64,000 nucleotides of DNA from an uncultured Clostridia bacterium. Its GTDB lineage: Bacteria > Bacillota > Clostridia > Christensenellales > UBA1242. Below the pieces are notes generated by a model. That model was not told where the DNA came from. It saw only the letters and a program-made list of their open reading frames with translations, and made no database searches. Positions 18,564 through 28,700 of this stretch are shown in pieces (within the stretch, counting starts at the first letter, position 1; each line of letters opens with the position of its first letter). The DNA lies in the NCBI GenBank assembly GCA_934756675.1, contig CAKVLG010000002.1, forward strand, positions 1 through 64,000, given 5' to 3'. A program made the translations under genes and the position numbers.

Positions 18564-20819
18564 ATGAAACAAGTAGATAGTGTTTTAGTTGAACTTGAAA
18601 ATGAATTTGGGGATTGGTTTAATCATGATAAATTTGTCGCACCAAAGATGACAAATAAACTATACCCATATACAAATATTTTTTCGCCAATAAAGGTTAA
18701 CAAACTCGAGATTAAAAACCGTCTTGTTATGGGGCCAATGGGTAACGTTAACATGGCTGATGAAACGGGTAGACCTAGCGAAAAAATGATAAAATATTTT
18801 GAAGAGAGAGCGAAAGGTGGTGTTGGTCTTATTACCACTGGTCTTATTCCAACAACATATGGAATTGATAGTTCGATTATCGAGCGTGATAAACTTTCTT
18901 ATTTTCCACGTATCGATAGAAGCCGTACTAATCTTGTTGGTTGGCGTAACCTAGCTTATGCTGTTCATAACCATGGCTCTAAGATATTTATTCAATTGAC
19001 AGCTGGCCTTGGCAGAGTTGGTAACCCAGAATGTTTGGTTAATCAATTAAAGTTGCCAGTTTCAGCAAGTTGGAATCCAAACTATTATATTCCAGCAATT
19101 CCTTGCAAAAGGCTTAGCGATTGCCAAATAAATAAGATAATTAAAAAGACTGGTCAAGCAGCGGCTGATGCAAAGGCTTGCGGGCTTGATGGTGTTTATT
19201 TGCATGGACATGAAGGATATTTGATTGAGCAACTTACAAACCCTGCGTTCAACCGTAGAAAGTTTGGTAAGTATGCAAATTACCAACGCTTTGGTATTGA
19301 TATGGTAAAATCAATTCGTGAGCGTTGTGGTGACAAGTATCCAATTATGTATCGTATCGATTTGTCACTTATGCTTAATGCTACATACGGAAACCGTATG
19401 TGCAAGGTTAAGTCGCTTAAAAAGTTTAGAAACGAGCGTAGCATTGCTGAAACACTTGATTATATGAAAAACCTTGTTAAGGCTGGCGTTGATATGTTTG
19501 ACGTTGACCTTGGTTGTTATGATAACTGGTGGCTTCCGCATCCACCTGCAACAATGCCATCTGGCTGTTTCCTTGAAATTAGTAAGATTGCAAAAGATTA
19601 TTTTGAGCACAACAATATTCGTTCGAATGCTGGCGAAGAAGTGCCTATTGTTGCTGTTGGTAAACTTGGCTATCCTGATCTTGCAGAACAAGCACTTATT
19701 GATGGCAAGTGTGATATGATTATGCTTGCAAGACCATTGCTTGCAGATAGTGAATGGCCAAATAAAGTGTACGCAAATAAGGTTAGTGAGATTAGGCCAT
19801 GTATCGGTTGCCATGAAGCATGCATAAAAGAATTTGTTGAAGGTGGACACCCACAATGTGCTGTTTGCCCAACCACAACATTTGAAAGTGAACTTGGCAA
19901 TATTCAAAAGGCTGCAACAATTAAAAAGGTGGCAGTTATTGGAGCAGGGCCTGCTGGTGTTGTTGCTAGCAAAACATTGCTTGCACGTGGTCACAATGTA
20001 GATTTGTACGAAGCATCTGGCAGAATAGGTGGCACGCTTATTGCTGCATCTGTTCCAAAATTCAAGTATGAACTTGCAAACTATGTTGAGTATTTAAAGA
20101 ATGAAGTTGCCAAAATGAAGAAAGATAAAAACTTTAAACTTATTTACGAAAAGGCAACAGAAGAAAATTTAAATGGTAAATATGATGTAATTGTTTTTGC
20201 AACAGGTTCTTATATGGGTCAACTTCCAATTGCTGGAGTTGTTCAAAAACATGTAAAAACAACTGTTGAAGCATTGCTTGATCCAAAATGCTTTGAAAAA
20301 GCAGACAATATTGTTATAATCGGTGGTGGCGATGCCGGTTGTGAAGTGGCTTATTATTTGGCTTGTGAGCACAAGAAAAATGTTTCTATCGTTGAACTTT
20401 CACCAAATCTAATGGCAACAACTTGCACGGCAAACCGTGGACATATTATTCATTATCTCGAAAAGTATGGCGTGCATGTATATAACTGTGCTAGCGTTAC
20501 AAAAATCAATGATGACAATGTAGAAATCATGAAAAATGTTAGCAAGACAGTTCCAAACCCATTTAACACTTGGACTCCAATACTTCCAGAGAACATCAAA
20601 AATCCACTTGCAAAACCAATAAAAAAGGATATGCGAGCTATGAGCTTGCCAGCTGACCTTGTTATTGTTGGTGTTGGTACACGTTCGAATAATGAACTCT
20701 ATAAGGCTGCGCTTCAAAACCACTTTGCAAATGAAGTGTATGCTGTTGGCGATGCAAATGCTTGCGGAAAAGTATTTACCGCTGTTAAATCGGCATACAA
20801 CAAATGTATTAATATTTAG
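18564..20819 (+). CDS. NADH:flavin oxidoreductase / 2,4-dienoyl-CoA or enoate reductase family
   Basis: The 751-residue multidomain enzyme begins with an Old Yellow Enzyme-type FMN barrel (about 35-400) containing NRLVMGPMGN, LHGHEGYLIEQ with the active-site His/Tyr, and PAFNRRKFG. The cluster-binding segment RPCIGCHEACIKEF then PQC (about 413-433) supplies the Cys spacing for one 4Fe-4S cluster. A dinucleotide fold VAVIGAGPAGVVASKTL and an internal second one IVIIGGGDAGCEVAYYL bind FAD and NAD(P)H. This order is that of enoate, 2,4-dienoyl-CoA and bile-acid (BaiCD/BaiH) reductases; the substrate cannot be read from the sequence. The N-terminus is about 30 residues longer than usual. The GNAT gene begins 12 bases downstream. 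Confidence 0.85.
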   Translation: MKQVDSVLVELENEFGDWFNHDKFVAPKMTNKLYPYTNIFSPIKVNKLEIKNRLVMGPMGNVNMADETGRPSEKMIKYFEERAKGGVGLITTGLIPTTYGIDSSIIERDKLSYFPRIDRSRTNLVGWRNLAYAVHNHGSKIFIQLTAGLGRVGNPECLVNQLKLPVSASWNPNYYIPAIPCKRLSDCQINKIIKKTGQAAADAKACGLDGVYLHGHEGYLIEQLTNPAFNRRKFGKYANYQRFGIDMVKSIRERCGDKYPIMYRIDLSLMLNATYGNRMCKVKSLKKFRNERSIAETLDYMKNLVKAGVDMFDVDLGCYDNWWLPHPPATMPSGCFLEISKIAKDYFEHNNIRSNAGEEVPIVAVGKLGYPDLAEQALIDGKCDMIMLARPLLADSEWPNKVYANKVSEIRPCIGCHEACIKEFVEGGHPQCAVCPTTTFESELGNIQKAATIKKVAVIGAGPAGVVASKTLLARGHNVDLYEASGRIGGTLIAASVPKFKYELANYVEYLKNEVAKMKKDKNFKLIYEKATEENLNGKYDVIVFATGSYMGQLPIAGVVQKHVKTTVEALLDPKCFEKADNIVIIGGGDAGCEVAYYLACEHKKNVSIVELSPNLMATTCTANRGHIIHYLEKYGVHVYNCASVTKINDDNVEIMKNVSKTVPNPFNTWTPILPENIKNPLAKPIKKDMRAMSLPADLVIVGVGTRSNNELYKAALQNHFANEVYAVGDANACGKVFTAVKSAYNKCINI

Positions 20820-20831
20820 GCAAATCTAAAA

Positions 20832-21743
20832 ATGCACGAAATAATAAAAATGTTTAGAGATGAATTTCCGTATATCGACAGAGAAGAAAAAACTATACTG
20901 GAAATTTTGAAAAATAAAAACAATCATCTTATAGAAAAAAGAGATAACAGCAATAACTTAATTGCTGTTTCTCTTGTGAATAAAAATGCTATATTATTCT
21001 TTTGTGTGGATAAAAAATATCGTAATAACGGAATTGGGTCAGAGCTATTAAAGGAAAGTGAAAATTTTATTAAAAATGAAGGATTTAGCAATGTTGTCGT
21101 TGGAGTTGGTTTTAGTTATATAATGCCGGGTGTACCAACAAGCAAAAAATATTACGATTCTGTTAATGAATGCTTGGCAAAAGAAGTCAATGATAAAGCT
21201 AGCACTTTTTTTGAAAGGCGAGGCTACACACATTCTTGGGATTGTAATTGTTTTGACATGAAAATGAAACTTAGCGACTTTAAGTTTAAATGCACAATAA
21301 ATGACACTATAAATAACGTGAAATATAGGTGGGCAACAAAAGAAGATTTGAATAAAATTGTCGATTGTGCCGATGATGCTTGCCAGTACCAAGACGAAAA
21401 ATTTTCTAAGTATTACAAAAATGACAAATTATATTTAAAAACAAGCAATCAGAAAGTTCTTGTTGCAGAAAAAGAAGGCGATATTGTGGGGTGTATTATA
21501 GTTTCTAACCAGGTTGAGACGAAGGGGCTGGGTAATGTTGGTTGCACATGTGTAAGGTTTTCGGAAACGCACCAAGGAATAGGTAGCAATTTGGTTATGT
21601 TTGGCACAAGATATCTTTGTGATATTGGGTTAGAAAAGGCGAGTCTTGGGTATACATATTCTGGGCTTGATAAAATGTATGGTAATGCTGGTTACAAAAT
21701 TAGTTGTTACTATATGATGGCAACTAAAAACCTTGATAGATAA
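20832..21743 (+). CDS. Tandem-domain GNAT acetyltransferase
   Basis: The 303-residue protein appears to hold two GNAT folds. The first (about 1-155) has the acetyl-CoA loop VDKKYRNNGIGSELLKE and the late FFERRGYTHSW. The second (about 165-300) has VRFSETHQGIGSNLVMFGTRY and ends GNAGYKISCYYM. Both loops fit the R/Q-x-x-G-x-G/A pattern. The acceptor substrate is unknown. The gene begins 12 bases after the flavoprotein gene with no promoter between them, so it is probably co-expressed with it. It converges on three further GNAT-like genes on the other strand. Confidence 0.78.
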   Translation: MHEIIKMFRDEFPYIDREEKTILEILKNKNNHLIEKRDNSNNLIAVSLVNKNAILFFCVDKKYRNNGIGSELLKESENFIKNEGFSNVVVGVGFSYIMPGVPTSKKYYDSVNECLAKEVNDKASTFFERRGYTHSWDCNCFDMKMKLSDFKFKCTINDTINNVKYRWATKEDLNKIVDCADDACQYQDEKFSKYYKNDKLYLKTSNQKVLVAEKEGDIVGCIIVSNQVETKGLGNVGCTCVRFSETHQGIGSNLVMFGTRYLCDIGLEKASLGYTYSGLDKMYGNAGYKISCYYMMATKNLDR

Positions 21744-21779
21744 AAATTGACAAATAAAAAAGATATTTATAGTACAATA

Positions 21780-21808
21780 AAAACCACCAGTTTTACTGGT
21801 GGATTTTT
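21780..21808. terminator. Bidirectional terminator between converging GNAT genes
   Basis: CCACCAGT-TTT-ACTGGTGG with A run on the left and T run on the right. Confidence 0.8.
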
Positions 21809-21834
21809 ATTTGCATAATATTAAAATTTATATT

Positions 21835-22440
21835 CTAGTCTATAAATTCGTTTGTTGAGTCTAAGAAAACTTTTGGTTCTGGGCATTTTGATAGGAAAGA
21901 ACCATATCTAGAATAAAATTCTTTATTTTCGTTTGTTTCGTTGTTTTTTGTGTAGCCAAGACCGGACAATCTTGAAAGATTGATTGTTTCGCTAGTTGCA
22001 GAGTTAAGGTGATTGCTTGTGCTAATATACAATTCTGTAACCCCACTTTGATAAGCAAGATCTTCCGCGTGACGAATAAGTGCTTCAAATTCAGACTTAG
22101 ACATGTGGTGAATGTTGTATTCGGCTTGTGGTTTAGATACGATATGACGGATTAATCCATAACGAGCATTATTGTTGTGTTTGTCTGGGTGAGAAATGCA
22201 AAGTTCGAGCTTGCCAACAACAATGTTTTCGCAGTCTTCACCAATATATGCTGCAGTAATAATAAAAGCTGTTGTATCTTTCTTACCAAAATTAGTGTCT
22301 AGGCTGGCACATGTTGTAAAGATATTTCCGTCTTCGTTTTTGTGTATATGAAAAAGCTCGTCTGTTCTAGAATTTTTCATACGTCTTATGTAATTTTTTG
22401 CTTTAATTGATTTTATTTTTTTTGATAATATATTGTTCAT
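21835..22440 (-). CDS. GNAT-like protein, probably degenerate (third gene of operon)
   Basis: I chose the ATG at 22440: GGAG overlaps the stop of the preceding gene, and that stop lies 4 bases upstream. An ATG at 22458 would add six residues without a ribosome site. The 201-residue product resembles its two upstream neighbours in overall plan. It has a beta-rich N-terminal half, then the helix-strand segment FEALIRHAEDLAYQSGVTELYIS and a late RLSGLGY like the FYKKNGC of GNAT proteins. The acetyl-CoA loop (R/Q-x-x-G-x-G/A) is not recognisable. It may be a catalytically inactive member or simply a diverged one. Confidence 0.6.
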   Translation of the reverse strand: MNNILSKKIKSIKAKNYIRRMKNSRTDELFHIHKNEDGNIFTTCASLDTNFGKKDTTAFIITAAYIGEDCENIVVGKLELCISHPDKHNNNARYGLIRHIVSKPQAEYNIHHMSKSEFEALIRHAEDLAYQSGVTELYISTSNHLNSATSETINLSRLSGLGYTKNNETNENKEFYSRYGSFLSKCPEPKVFLDSTNEFID

Positions 22441-22444
22441 TTTT

Positions 22445-23092
22445 TTACTCCATTTCACTTATCTCACCAATTAGGGAAGAATCGATGTGTTCTTTGGCTT
22501 TTTCACTATCGAACAATGTAATTCTTCTCATAAACAAGCGTGGTGCGTCTTCGCCGTCTATTATATCATAAGTTAGGTTTTGACAACCATTTTTTTTATA
22601 AAAATTTATGTTTGCATCTACTTTTTTTGTCGGATCTGTTTTGCTTGGCAAAAATCTGTTGCTTGCATAAAGATATAGTGAGTCAAATCCGCGGTCACAG
22701 GCAAGACCACAAAGAAAAGTAAATATCGTTGAACCGACATCTTTGTCGCGATATTCTTGTTCAATGTAAATTGTAGATAGGTAATAAATAACTGGGCGAT
22801 AATTGTTTTTGTTGTATTGTTCGCCAGTTGTTATTCGTGCAATTTGTTTAAAAATTGGCTCGCCAGTTTCTTCATCTTTTACTATTGTATAACATTTGAA
22901 AGTTGAGTATGTGTCGGTTTTATTTAATTGTTTGCGATCCTCAATAATAACAAAATGTTCGTTGTGTTTTGTCTTTAAAATCGAGCCACAAAGCGTGCCG
23001 TCATAATTAACTAAACTCTCATAGAAAAATTTTTTTATTGTGGCATTGTCGAATTCGTCTTCGCTGCCAACAAATAATGTTTTAGTTTGCAT
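22445..23092 (-). CDS. GNAT-family acetyltransferase (second gene of operon)
   Basis: I chose the ATG at 23092, which overlaps the previous stop by 11 bases; an in-frame ATG at 23134 lies deeper in the upstream gene. The 215-residue protein has a clear GNAT core: the strand STIYIEQEYRDKDVGSTIF supplies the acetyl-CoA loop (R-x-x-x-V-G form). It is followed by CDRGFDSLYLYAS and NINFYKKNGCQNL, the usual alpha3-beta5 and FY..GF segments. The substrate is unknown. It overlaps the first gene and sits 4 bases from the third, so expression is probably translationally coupled. Confidence 0.72.
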   Translation of the reverse strand: MQTKTLFVGSEDEFDNATIKKFFYESLVNYDGTLCGSILKTKHNEHFVIIEDRKQLNKTDTYSTFKCYTIVKDEETGEPIFKQIARITTGEQYNKNNYRPVIYYLSTIYIEQEYRDKDVGSTIFTFLCGLACDRGFDSLYLYASNRFLPSKTDPTKKVDANINFYKKNGCQNLTYDIIDGEDAPRLFMRRITLFDSEKAKEHIDSSLIGEISEME

Positions 23093-23768
23093 CTGCAATT
23101 GTCTCACTTTGATATCTTTCAAGTTTGTTTGCAATAACAGAGCTGATTGCTTTTGATTCGTTTTCTATTTTGTTTCCAGATTGAAGTTTGTTAATAGCTC
23201 TGCCATATACTCTTGTTTGGTCACCTTGTTTTGTTTTGTATGTGCCCATAGTTTTAAAGCCGCAACTATTGAAAAATAATTCTGTTCTGTCTTGAGCATT
23301 TTCTTCGTCAAATTTGCCTTTGCATGTTTTGAAAGATATGATAGGATCCTTTGGTGCATAGGCTAAAATATATTTGTAACCTTGCTTTTGTGCAAGTTCA
23401 CGAGCGACCGATACCATGCGGGTGGCATAGTGATTGCCGCGATATAAATAATCGAGTTCAAGATTGATTATCGAAAGAACATCTTTGTCTTTTGTAGAAG
23501 AACGTAAGTTCATTTTTCCAAGTTCTTTTACAAAATAACCTTCAGTAGCACTCTTTCTTATTGTGCAGACAGAAATAGTGGCAGCGTAACCTTTTTGAAA
23601 CATTTGCTCGCTTATAAATAGCATAGCTATTTCTTTGTTTTTATTAAAAAACACATAAGAGCCGCTACGTGATCCTGAACTAATTGTTTCTAAAGGTTTT
23701 TGCCTTAAAGAATTTAATAGGAGCTTGTAGGCTCCTGCTGTATTATATTCGGTATTTGCAATTTTCAT
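23082..23768 (-). CDS. GNAT-family acetyltransferase (first gene of operon)
   Basis: The 228-residue protein has the GNAT core LDYLYRGNHYATRMVSVARELA as acetyl-CoA loop and helix, then QGYKYILAYA and ELFFNSCGFKTMG. AAGGAG lies 8 bases before the ATG, and a near-consensus promoter lies upstream. With the two following genes it forms a tight operon of divergent paralogues (overlap 11 bases, then spacing 4 bases). The acceptor is unknown; no resistance-type family signature is visible. Confidence 0.72.
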   Translation of the reverse strand: MKIANTEYNTAGAYKLLLNSLRQKPLETISSGSRSGSYVFFNKNKEIAMLFISEQMFQKGYAATISVCTIRKSATEGYFVKELGKMNLRSSTKDKDVLSIINLELDYLYRGNHYATRMVSVARELAQKQGYKYILAYAPKDPIISFKTCKGKFDEENAQDRTELFFNSCGFKTMGTYKTKQGDQTRVYGRAINKLQSGNKIENESKAISSVIANKLERYQSETIADAN

Positions 23769-23798
23769 GTCTTTTCTCCTTGGGCGTTTTGCAGAAAG

Positions 23799-23827
23799 AT
23801 TATAACACGCAAAAATTACTTTTTCAA
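23799..23827 (-). promoter_or_regulatory. Promoter of the three-gene GNAT operon
   Basis: On the minus strand, TTGAAA (23827-23822), a 17-base spacer and TATAAT (23804-23799). Confidence 0.75.
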
Positions 23828-23881
23828 GGGGGTTCCAAAATTTTATGTCTAACTTTTTTGAATATTGTTAATAATAACTAT

Positions 23882-24391
23882 ATGAAAAGATTACTTTATT
23901 TTACTATTGTGTTTTTTGTGATTGGGGCGATATTGTTTTTCGCGCTCTATGCAAAAGAAACAAAAGTGATGTATGAAGAAGAGTTTGCTGTTAATGCGGA
24001 AGAGTTTGATATAGATAAAAATCTTATTATGGCAGTTGCGAAAACAGAAAGTGGGTTTGACGCAAAAGCAAAAAGTAGGGCGGGTGCTGTTGGTGTGATG
24101 CAGCTTATGCCAAGCACTGCAAAGTGGGTTTCTGATGAACTTGGTATTGATTATTCAGAAGAAAAACTTGTAGATCCAAAGGTGAATATTAAGCTCGGTT
24201 CTTATTATCTTTCGCATTTAATAAAAAAATATAAAGACACCGTTTATGCTTTAGCATGTTATAATGCTGGCGAAAATATTGTGAAGAATTGGGGCTCGCC
24301 CGGAAGTTTAAAAATAGACGATATTAAGTATGTTGAAACTCAAAATTTTGTTAAAAAAGTGCTATCTCAAAAACAAAAATATGATAAATAA
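23882..24391 (+). CDS. Membrane-anchored lytic transglycosylase (SLT domain)
   Basis: SLT enzymes cleave the glycan chains of peptidoglycan, leaving 1,6-anhydro ends. I chose the ATG at 23882, whose product starts MKRLLYFTIV; the open frame further upstream overlaps the divergent operon promoter. The 169-residue protein has one N-terminal transmembrane segment (about 3-24). The SLT domain follows with the catalytic Glu in AKTESGFDAKAKS, then GAVGVMQLMPSTA, NIKLGSYYLSHL and ALACYNAGE. This order and compact size match the small membrane-bound SLT enzymes of Bacillota. It is transcribed divergently from the GNAT operon. Confidence 0.88.
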   Translation: MKRLLYFTIVFFVIGAILFFALYAKETKVMYEEEFAVNAEEFDIDKNLIMAVAKTESGFDAKAKSRAGAVGVMQLMPSTAKWVSDELGIDYSEEKLVDPKVNIKLGSYYLSHLIKKYKDTVYALACYNAGENIVKNWGSPGSLKIDDIKYVETQNFVKKVLSQKQKYDK

Positions 24392-24705
24392 AAAACTTCA
24401 TTTTTGCAATAAAAGTGTAAAATGTTGCAAAAATAACACCATTTTTCACATAAATAATTAGTATTTTGCGTTTTTTATAAAAATACACATTGCGAAAAAT
24501 AAGGCTAGAGTGACATTGAATAGTAGGTTACAAGTGGCTATTTTTAGTGCTTGTTTTTTTATTGTTTTTTACATATAGACATAATTTTTCTAGACTGGTG
24601 TTGAAACATTTTGACCTAAAAACCCACAAAATATAATGTGACAATTATGCTTGCATATTAATTTTTGTTGTGCTATAATCCTTATATAAAATATAAGGGG
24701 ACTAT
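24392..24705. other. 314-base AT-rich intergenic region
   Basis: No gene or convincing terminator is seen. The TTGCAA...TTGCAA inverted pair just after 24400 has a long loop and no T run. A TTGACC/TATAAT pair (24611-24637, spacer 15) may be a weak upstream promoter. The main promoter lies at 24651-24679. Confidence 0.5.
24651..24679 (+). promoter_or_regulatory. Promoter of the surface-protein operon
   Basis: TTGCAT (24651-24656), a 17-base spacer and TATAAT (24674-24679). AAGGGG precedes the ATG at 24706. Confidence 0.68.
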
Positions 24706-25719
24706 ATGAATAGACCTAAGCCACAAATTAATGTTACAGAGAAAGAAGAGATTTCTGAAAATGAAATCTCTGTTTCTTGTGATGAAAAGTTAAGTGATGA
24801 TGGACTGTTTTCTGAGACAGCTGTTGCCTTAGATAAGACCCCAAAAAAGAAAAGTGTTTTTTTAACAAAAACCTTTATGGTTAACATTTTTGTCGTACTT
24901 GCTCTCGCTATTTTTACAGGCGTTCAAGTAGGTCTTTTTTATCTTGACACCTTTGTTAAATCTTATGCTCCGCCAACTGTTGAAGAACAGACTTTGCGTG
25001 ACGATACATTGGCAATCTACAACGCAAGCGTTGGAAAATCTCCACTTGATGTTGGCGCTGTGAATGCTGCCATTGTTGCAGATTATATTTTGACAAACTC
25101 TACTTGTGTTGAAAAGACGACAATAGGTACAATCGTTGCTATGGGTGTAAAACAACAAATGGCTGCTAGTAAGAAAAGAGTTGGTAATCGTATTTTTTCT
25201 GAAAAGATATCTACTGGTGTTATTAGTGTTGGTAACCGTTTTTATCATACACTAGAAAGTGACCTTTTTGAATTTTATTCTGGCACAAACGTTACAATAA
25301 CTGGCGCTACTTGGCCTAGTTCACCAAGCTACACTTGGAATTACGACACGTACATTGAGCATTTTAGAAGTAAGCCAGAATACTTTATCAATTATATAAT
25401 TTCAAGCAAGACTGTTCAAGCGTCTTCAATTTCTTCGCTTCCTAATGGCAACTTTTTAATCTCGCTTGATCTTGACACCGTTTATAGTGTTCTAAATTAT
25501 TGCTATGAAATTCGTGAAACTTCTGGTTCTACAAAATTTCCAAACTTTAAGGCTGTGCATCTCGATATGATTATTGACAGCAGTTACAAAGTTATTGAAC
25601 TTAAAGTGGAAGAAAATTATGACGTTGCAGTTGTTCAACTTGGTGGTGGGTATGTAGATACTCATGCTTCCATTGTCGATAAATTTTCTTACAAGGGGGT
25701 AGTGATTGATGAAGCGTAA
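24706..25719 (+). CDS. Unrecognised single-pass extracytoplasmic protein
   Basis: The 337-residue protein has an acidic cytoplasmic leader of about 48 residues and a KKK stretch. One transmembrane helix follows at about 58-80 (VNIFVVLALAIFTGVQVGLFYL), then an outer domain of about 255 residues. I recognise no family. The outer part contains a WPSSPSYTWNYDTYIEHF segment and several long beta strands near the C-terminus. The gene overlaps the next one by 11 bases, so the two are translationally coupled. A role in presenting or assembling the 2283-residue partner is an inference from this coupling only. Confidence 0.7.
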   Translation: MNRPKPQINVTEKEEISENEISVSCDEKLSDDGLFSETAVALDKTPKKKSVFLTKTFMVNIFVVLALAIFTGVQVGLFYLDTFVKSYAPPTVEEQTLRDDTLAIYNASVGKSPLDVGAVNAAIVADYILTNSTCVEKTTIGTIVAMGVKQQMAASKKRVGNRIFSEKISTGVISVGNRFYHTLESDLFEFYSGTNVTITGATWPSSPSYTWNYDTYIEHFRSKPEYFINYIISSKTVQASSISSLPNGNFLISLDLDTVYSVLNYCYEIRETSGSTKFPNFKAVHLDMIIDSSYKVIELKVEENYDVAVVQLGGGYVDTHASIVDKFSYKGVVIDEA

Positions 25720-28700
25720 ACATAAAAAGCTCAAAAAGACCTTTCTTGTGTATGTCTTAACATTTTTGGTTGTTACATTTTGTAGCGCTTTTTTAACAGT
25801 TACCGTTAACTACGACAGCTACTTTTTAAATAACTCATCACTATTCCTTTCTAACACTCAAGAGACAGGTGACTCTTCGGCACTCTCTAGCACTGTCGCC
25901 AGTCTTATGAGTATGCGTGGCGGTGTTGTTAATGTTGTTATGGCTGCTGGTAACGAAGCGGGCGACACACTCGACGTCGATGCTAGCATAAAACTTAGAA
26001 TGCAAGGCGGAATAGAAAATATTGAAGTTGGCGCTGATGTTATTTTGTATTTCAATAACGAACCATTTAGCATTTCTGCTACTTATATTGGTGGTTGGCT
26101 ATATCTCAGTGTTAATGACAGTAATTTTAAAATGCAGGTTAATAGCTTAGCACAAAGTGTCCAATCGATACTTGGGCTTATTGGTATGAACATGGGCGAT
26201 GCTGGCAGCCTTGGAAGTATGTTCGATATGAATGCACTTATGGGGCTTGCGTCTGACATGAAAGAAGTTGCTACAGATTTTGGTACAAAAATGGAAATTT
26301 CTAGCGACAATGTTAACGTTTCTATGAACGTTGATAATGACTTTATGTTAAAGTCTATCGATATTGCAAATGTTAGCGTTGGCGATTATTTTGCTCATGG
26401 CGAAATTGTTATGTCAGATATTAACTCTAGCAACATTTCAATCGAACCAGCAAGTAATGAAAATGAATATAACGATGTTACACCAGCAATAAGGCTTATT
26501 AATGGTATAATGTCTATCCCAACGGGTGACTTTTCGGCATCTGTTGTTTCTAACCTTGGGTTTGAATCTAAGTTTGATGTTTTGTATGACATGAGCGCGC
26601 AAGGCGGGAAAATTAGTACTCGTGCTGGTCAAATCGATTTTGATACATATATTATTCGCAACAATGTTTACTTCAATTCTGGCAATGCTCGCATTAAGGT
26701 TGAAGATTTAAAGACGTATGATTTCACAAAAATATTGTTTGAGATTTTGGAAAAAGTCGGCGTAAACTCTAGCAGTGACATAAAAAGTCAACTTGACTTA
26801 TCTAAGATTAGTGACATAAATTTCTCTGAAATTGACCTTGGAAAATTCTTTGATTTGATAAGTGTTGACGATGACAAACTAACAATCTCAGCTTACGGCA
26901 AAAACTTTAATTTCGAATTTGATGGCGATAGAATTAAAAAGTTTTATATTGACAATTTAGTATCGATTAATTTCGACTACTCAGCAACAGAACTAGTATT
27001 CGAAAACTATGGCTATGTTGCAATTAGTGATATGGAATGGGTGATTAAACCAATCACCGAATTTTTGACTACCAAAAAAATGAGCTTTGATATTTATGCA
27101 AATATCGATGGCGAAGACTATGAGCTCAATGTTCGTCTTGATTTTATAGAAAAAAATGCTATTGAAATTATTGGCGAGTTGTTTGGCAAAAGCTTTGATA
27201 TAATCGTTGACGAGCAATATATTTTACTTAACATCGGTGGCGAAAGAACAAAAATAGACAAGTCGAGATTGACTGAAACAATTTTGGAACTTGCAGACAA
27301 GTATGCGTTTAGCAAAGAAATTAATTTCTCGTTTGATTTAAATACAGTTATAAATAGCTTACTCCAATTAACATACGCCGACCAAAACAGCTTGACGTTT
27401 GAAAATAACGATTTTGAAATCTCTTATAGTGCAGCTGGCACAATTTCACTTATTGGCAATCTTCTTGGCAAAAACGTTAATATACTTCTAATTAAAGAAG
27501 ACAGCGCGCGCGATGTTCGTTATTATAACCACAACCAATTTGCGGACTTTATGTTCACAAGTGATTTAGCAAAGAATACTAAGAAATATATAGAAAGCAG
27601 AGAATATAACATAGATTTATCTGCTAGGATTGACGGCAAAGATGTTACCGCTGATGTTTATGCAAATCTTAACGATAATTATTATGCGGCAAGGGTAACT
27701 TATAGCGGCGAAACAATTTCTGTAATCTCTGATAATGACACATATTATATTGCTTATAGGCAATTTAAGTTCTTTGGTAGCATGGAAAATGCTATGAATA
27801 TGCTTGCTGGGTTCTTGGCAGAGCAAAACGGCAACGACAAATTTGCATCTTTTGTTTCTGACTTAATGCTCAGTATCAAAGATAAATATGCTGGCACAGA
27901 TATATTAAAACTTCTCACAGAAACTCGAATTGGCAAGATCAAAATCACAGACAACGTGTTTGAACTTAACATGATTAAGTTTGCTGGTCTTGAAGATCTT
28001 TTCGACCTAGAAAAACTAACAATTGGTCTTGAGATTGAAAATAAAAACATTCACAAGATTTATGCAAGTTATGGTGACATGAATGCAAGCATTTTAATTA
28101 AAAATGAGCAAGTTCAACGCTTAACAGATAGTGAAAAACAATCATACACCGTTGACCTTGACAAGCTTGTTCGTGTTGGCAAAAATGTTTATGACTACGC
28201 TAAAAATGGCGAATATATTTTGCAAGTTGATATAACTTACGATAACTATAGCATCAGCGGAAAAGTTGCCGTTATTGACAATGAAATTAAAACAGATTTA
28301 TTAGTTGTGGCAGGGGAATATGAAATCGGCTTAAAACTTATAGATAAAATGCTTTATGTCAACTTCGAAAACCTTGCAATTAGTGCTAAACTTGGCGATG
28401 CAGATAAGATTATTGCTCTTCTTGAAAAGCTAGGTATAGACACAAACAAGATTAAGGAAACATTGAATGGCATTAAGCCAGAACTTCCAGAAATCAACGA
28501 TAAAACACTTGTAGACATGCTTGCGAAAGTTGATTTGGATAAATTTATCTTCTCTTGCAGCGACCAAACTTATATTCTTGGTTATGGCGATTATAAGCTT
28601 ATAGTTTCAAGCGAAAACGACATGATAACTGGCGTAAGCACTAATATGCGCGGTGTCAATGCAAACATTCAACTTATTGATGATTTTGCAATTGATTTGA

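Noticed and set aside
21747..21780. Promoter (TTGACA) just upstream of the bidirectional terminator
   Set aside because: The matching -10 element is poor and there is no gene between it and the terminator; a tiny RNA cannot be supported.
24400..24460. Terminator after the lytic transglycosylase gene
   Set aside because: The TTTTTGCAA/TTGCAAAAA arms have a loop of about 15 bases and no following T run.
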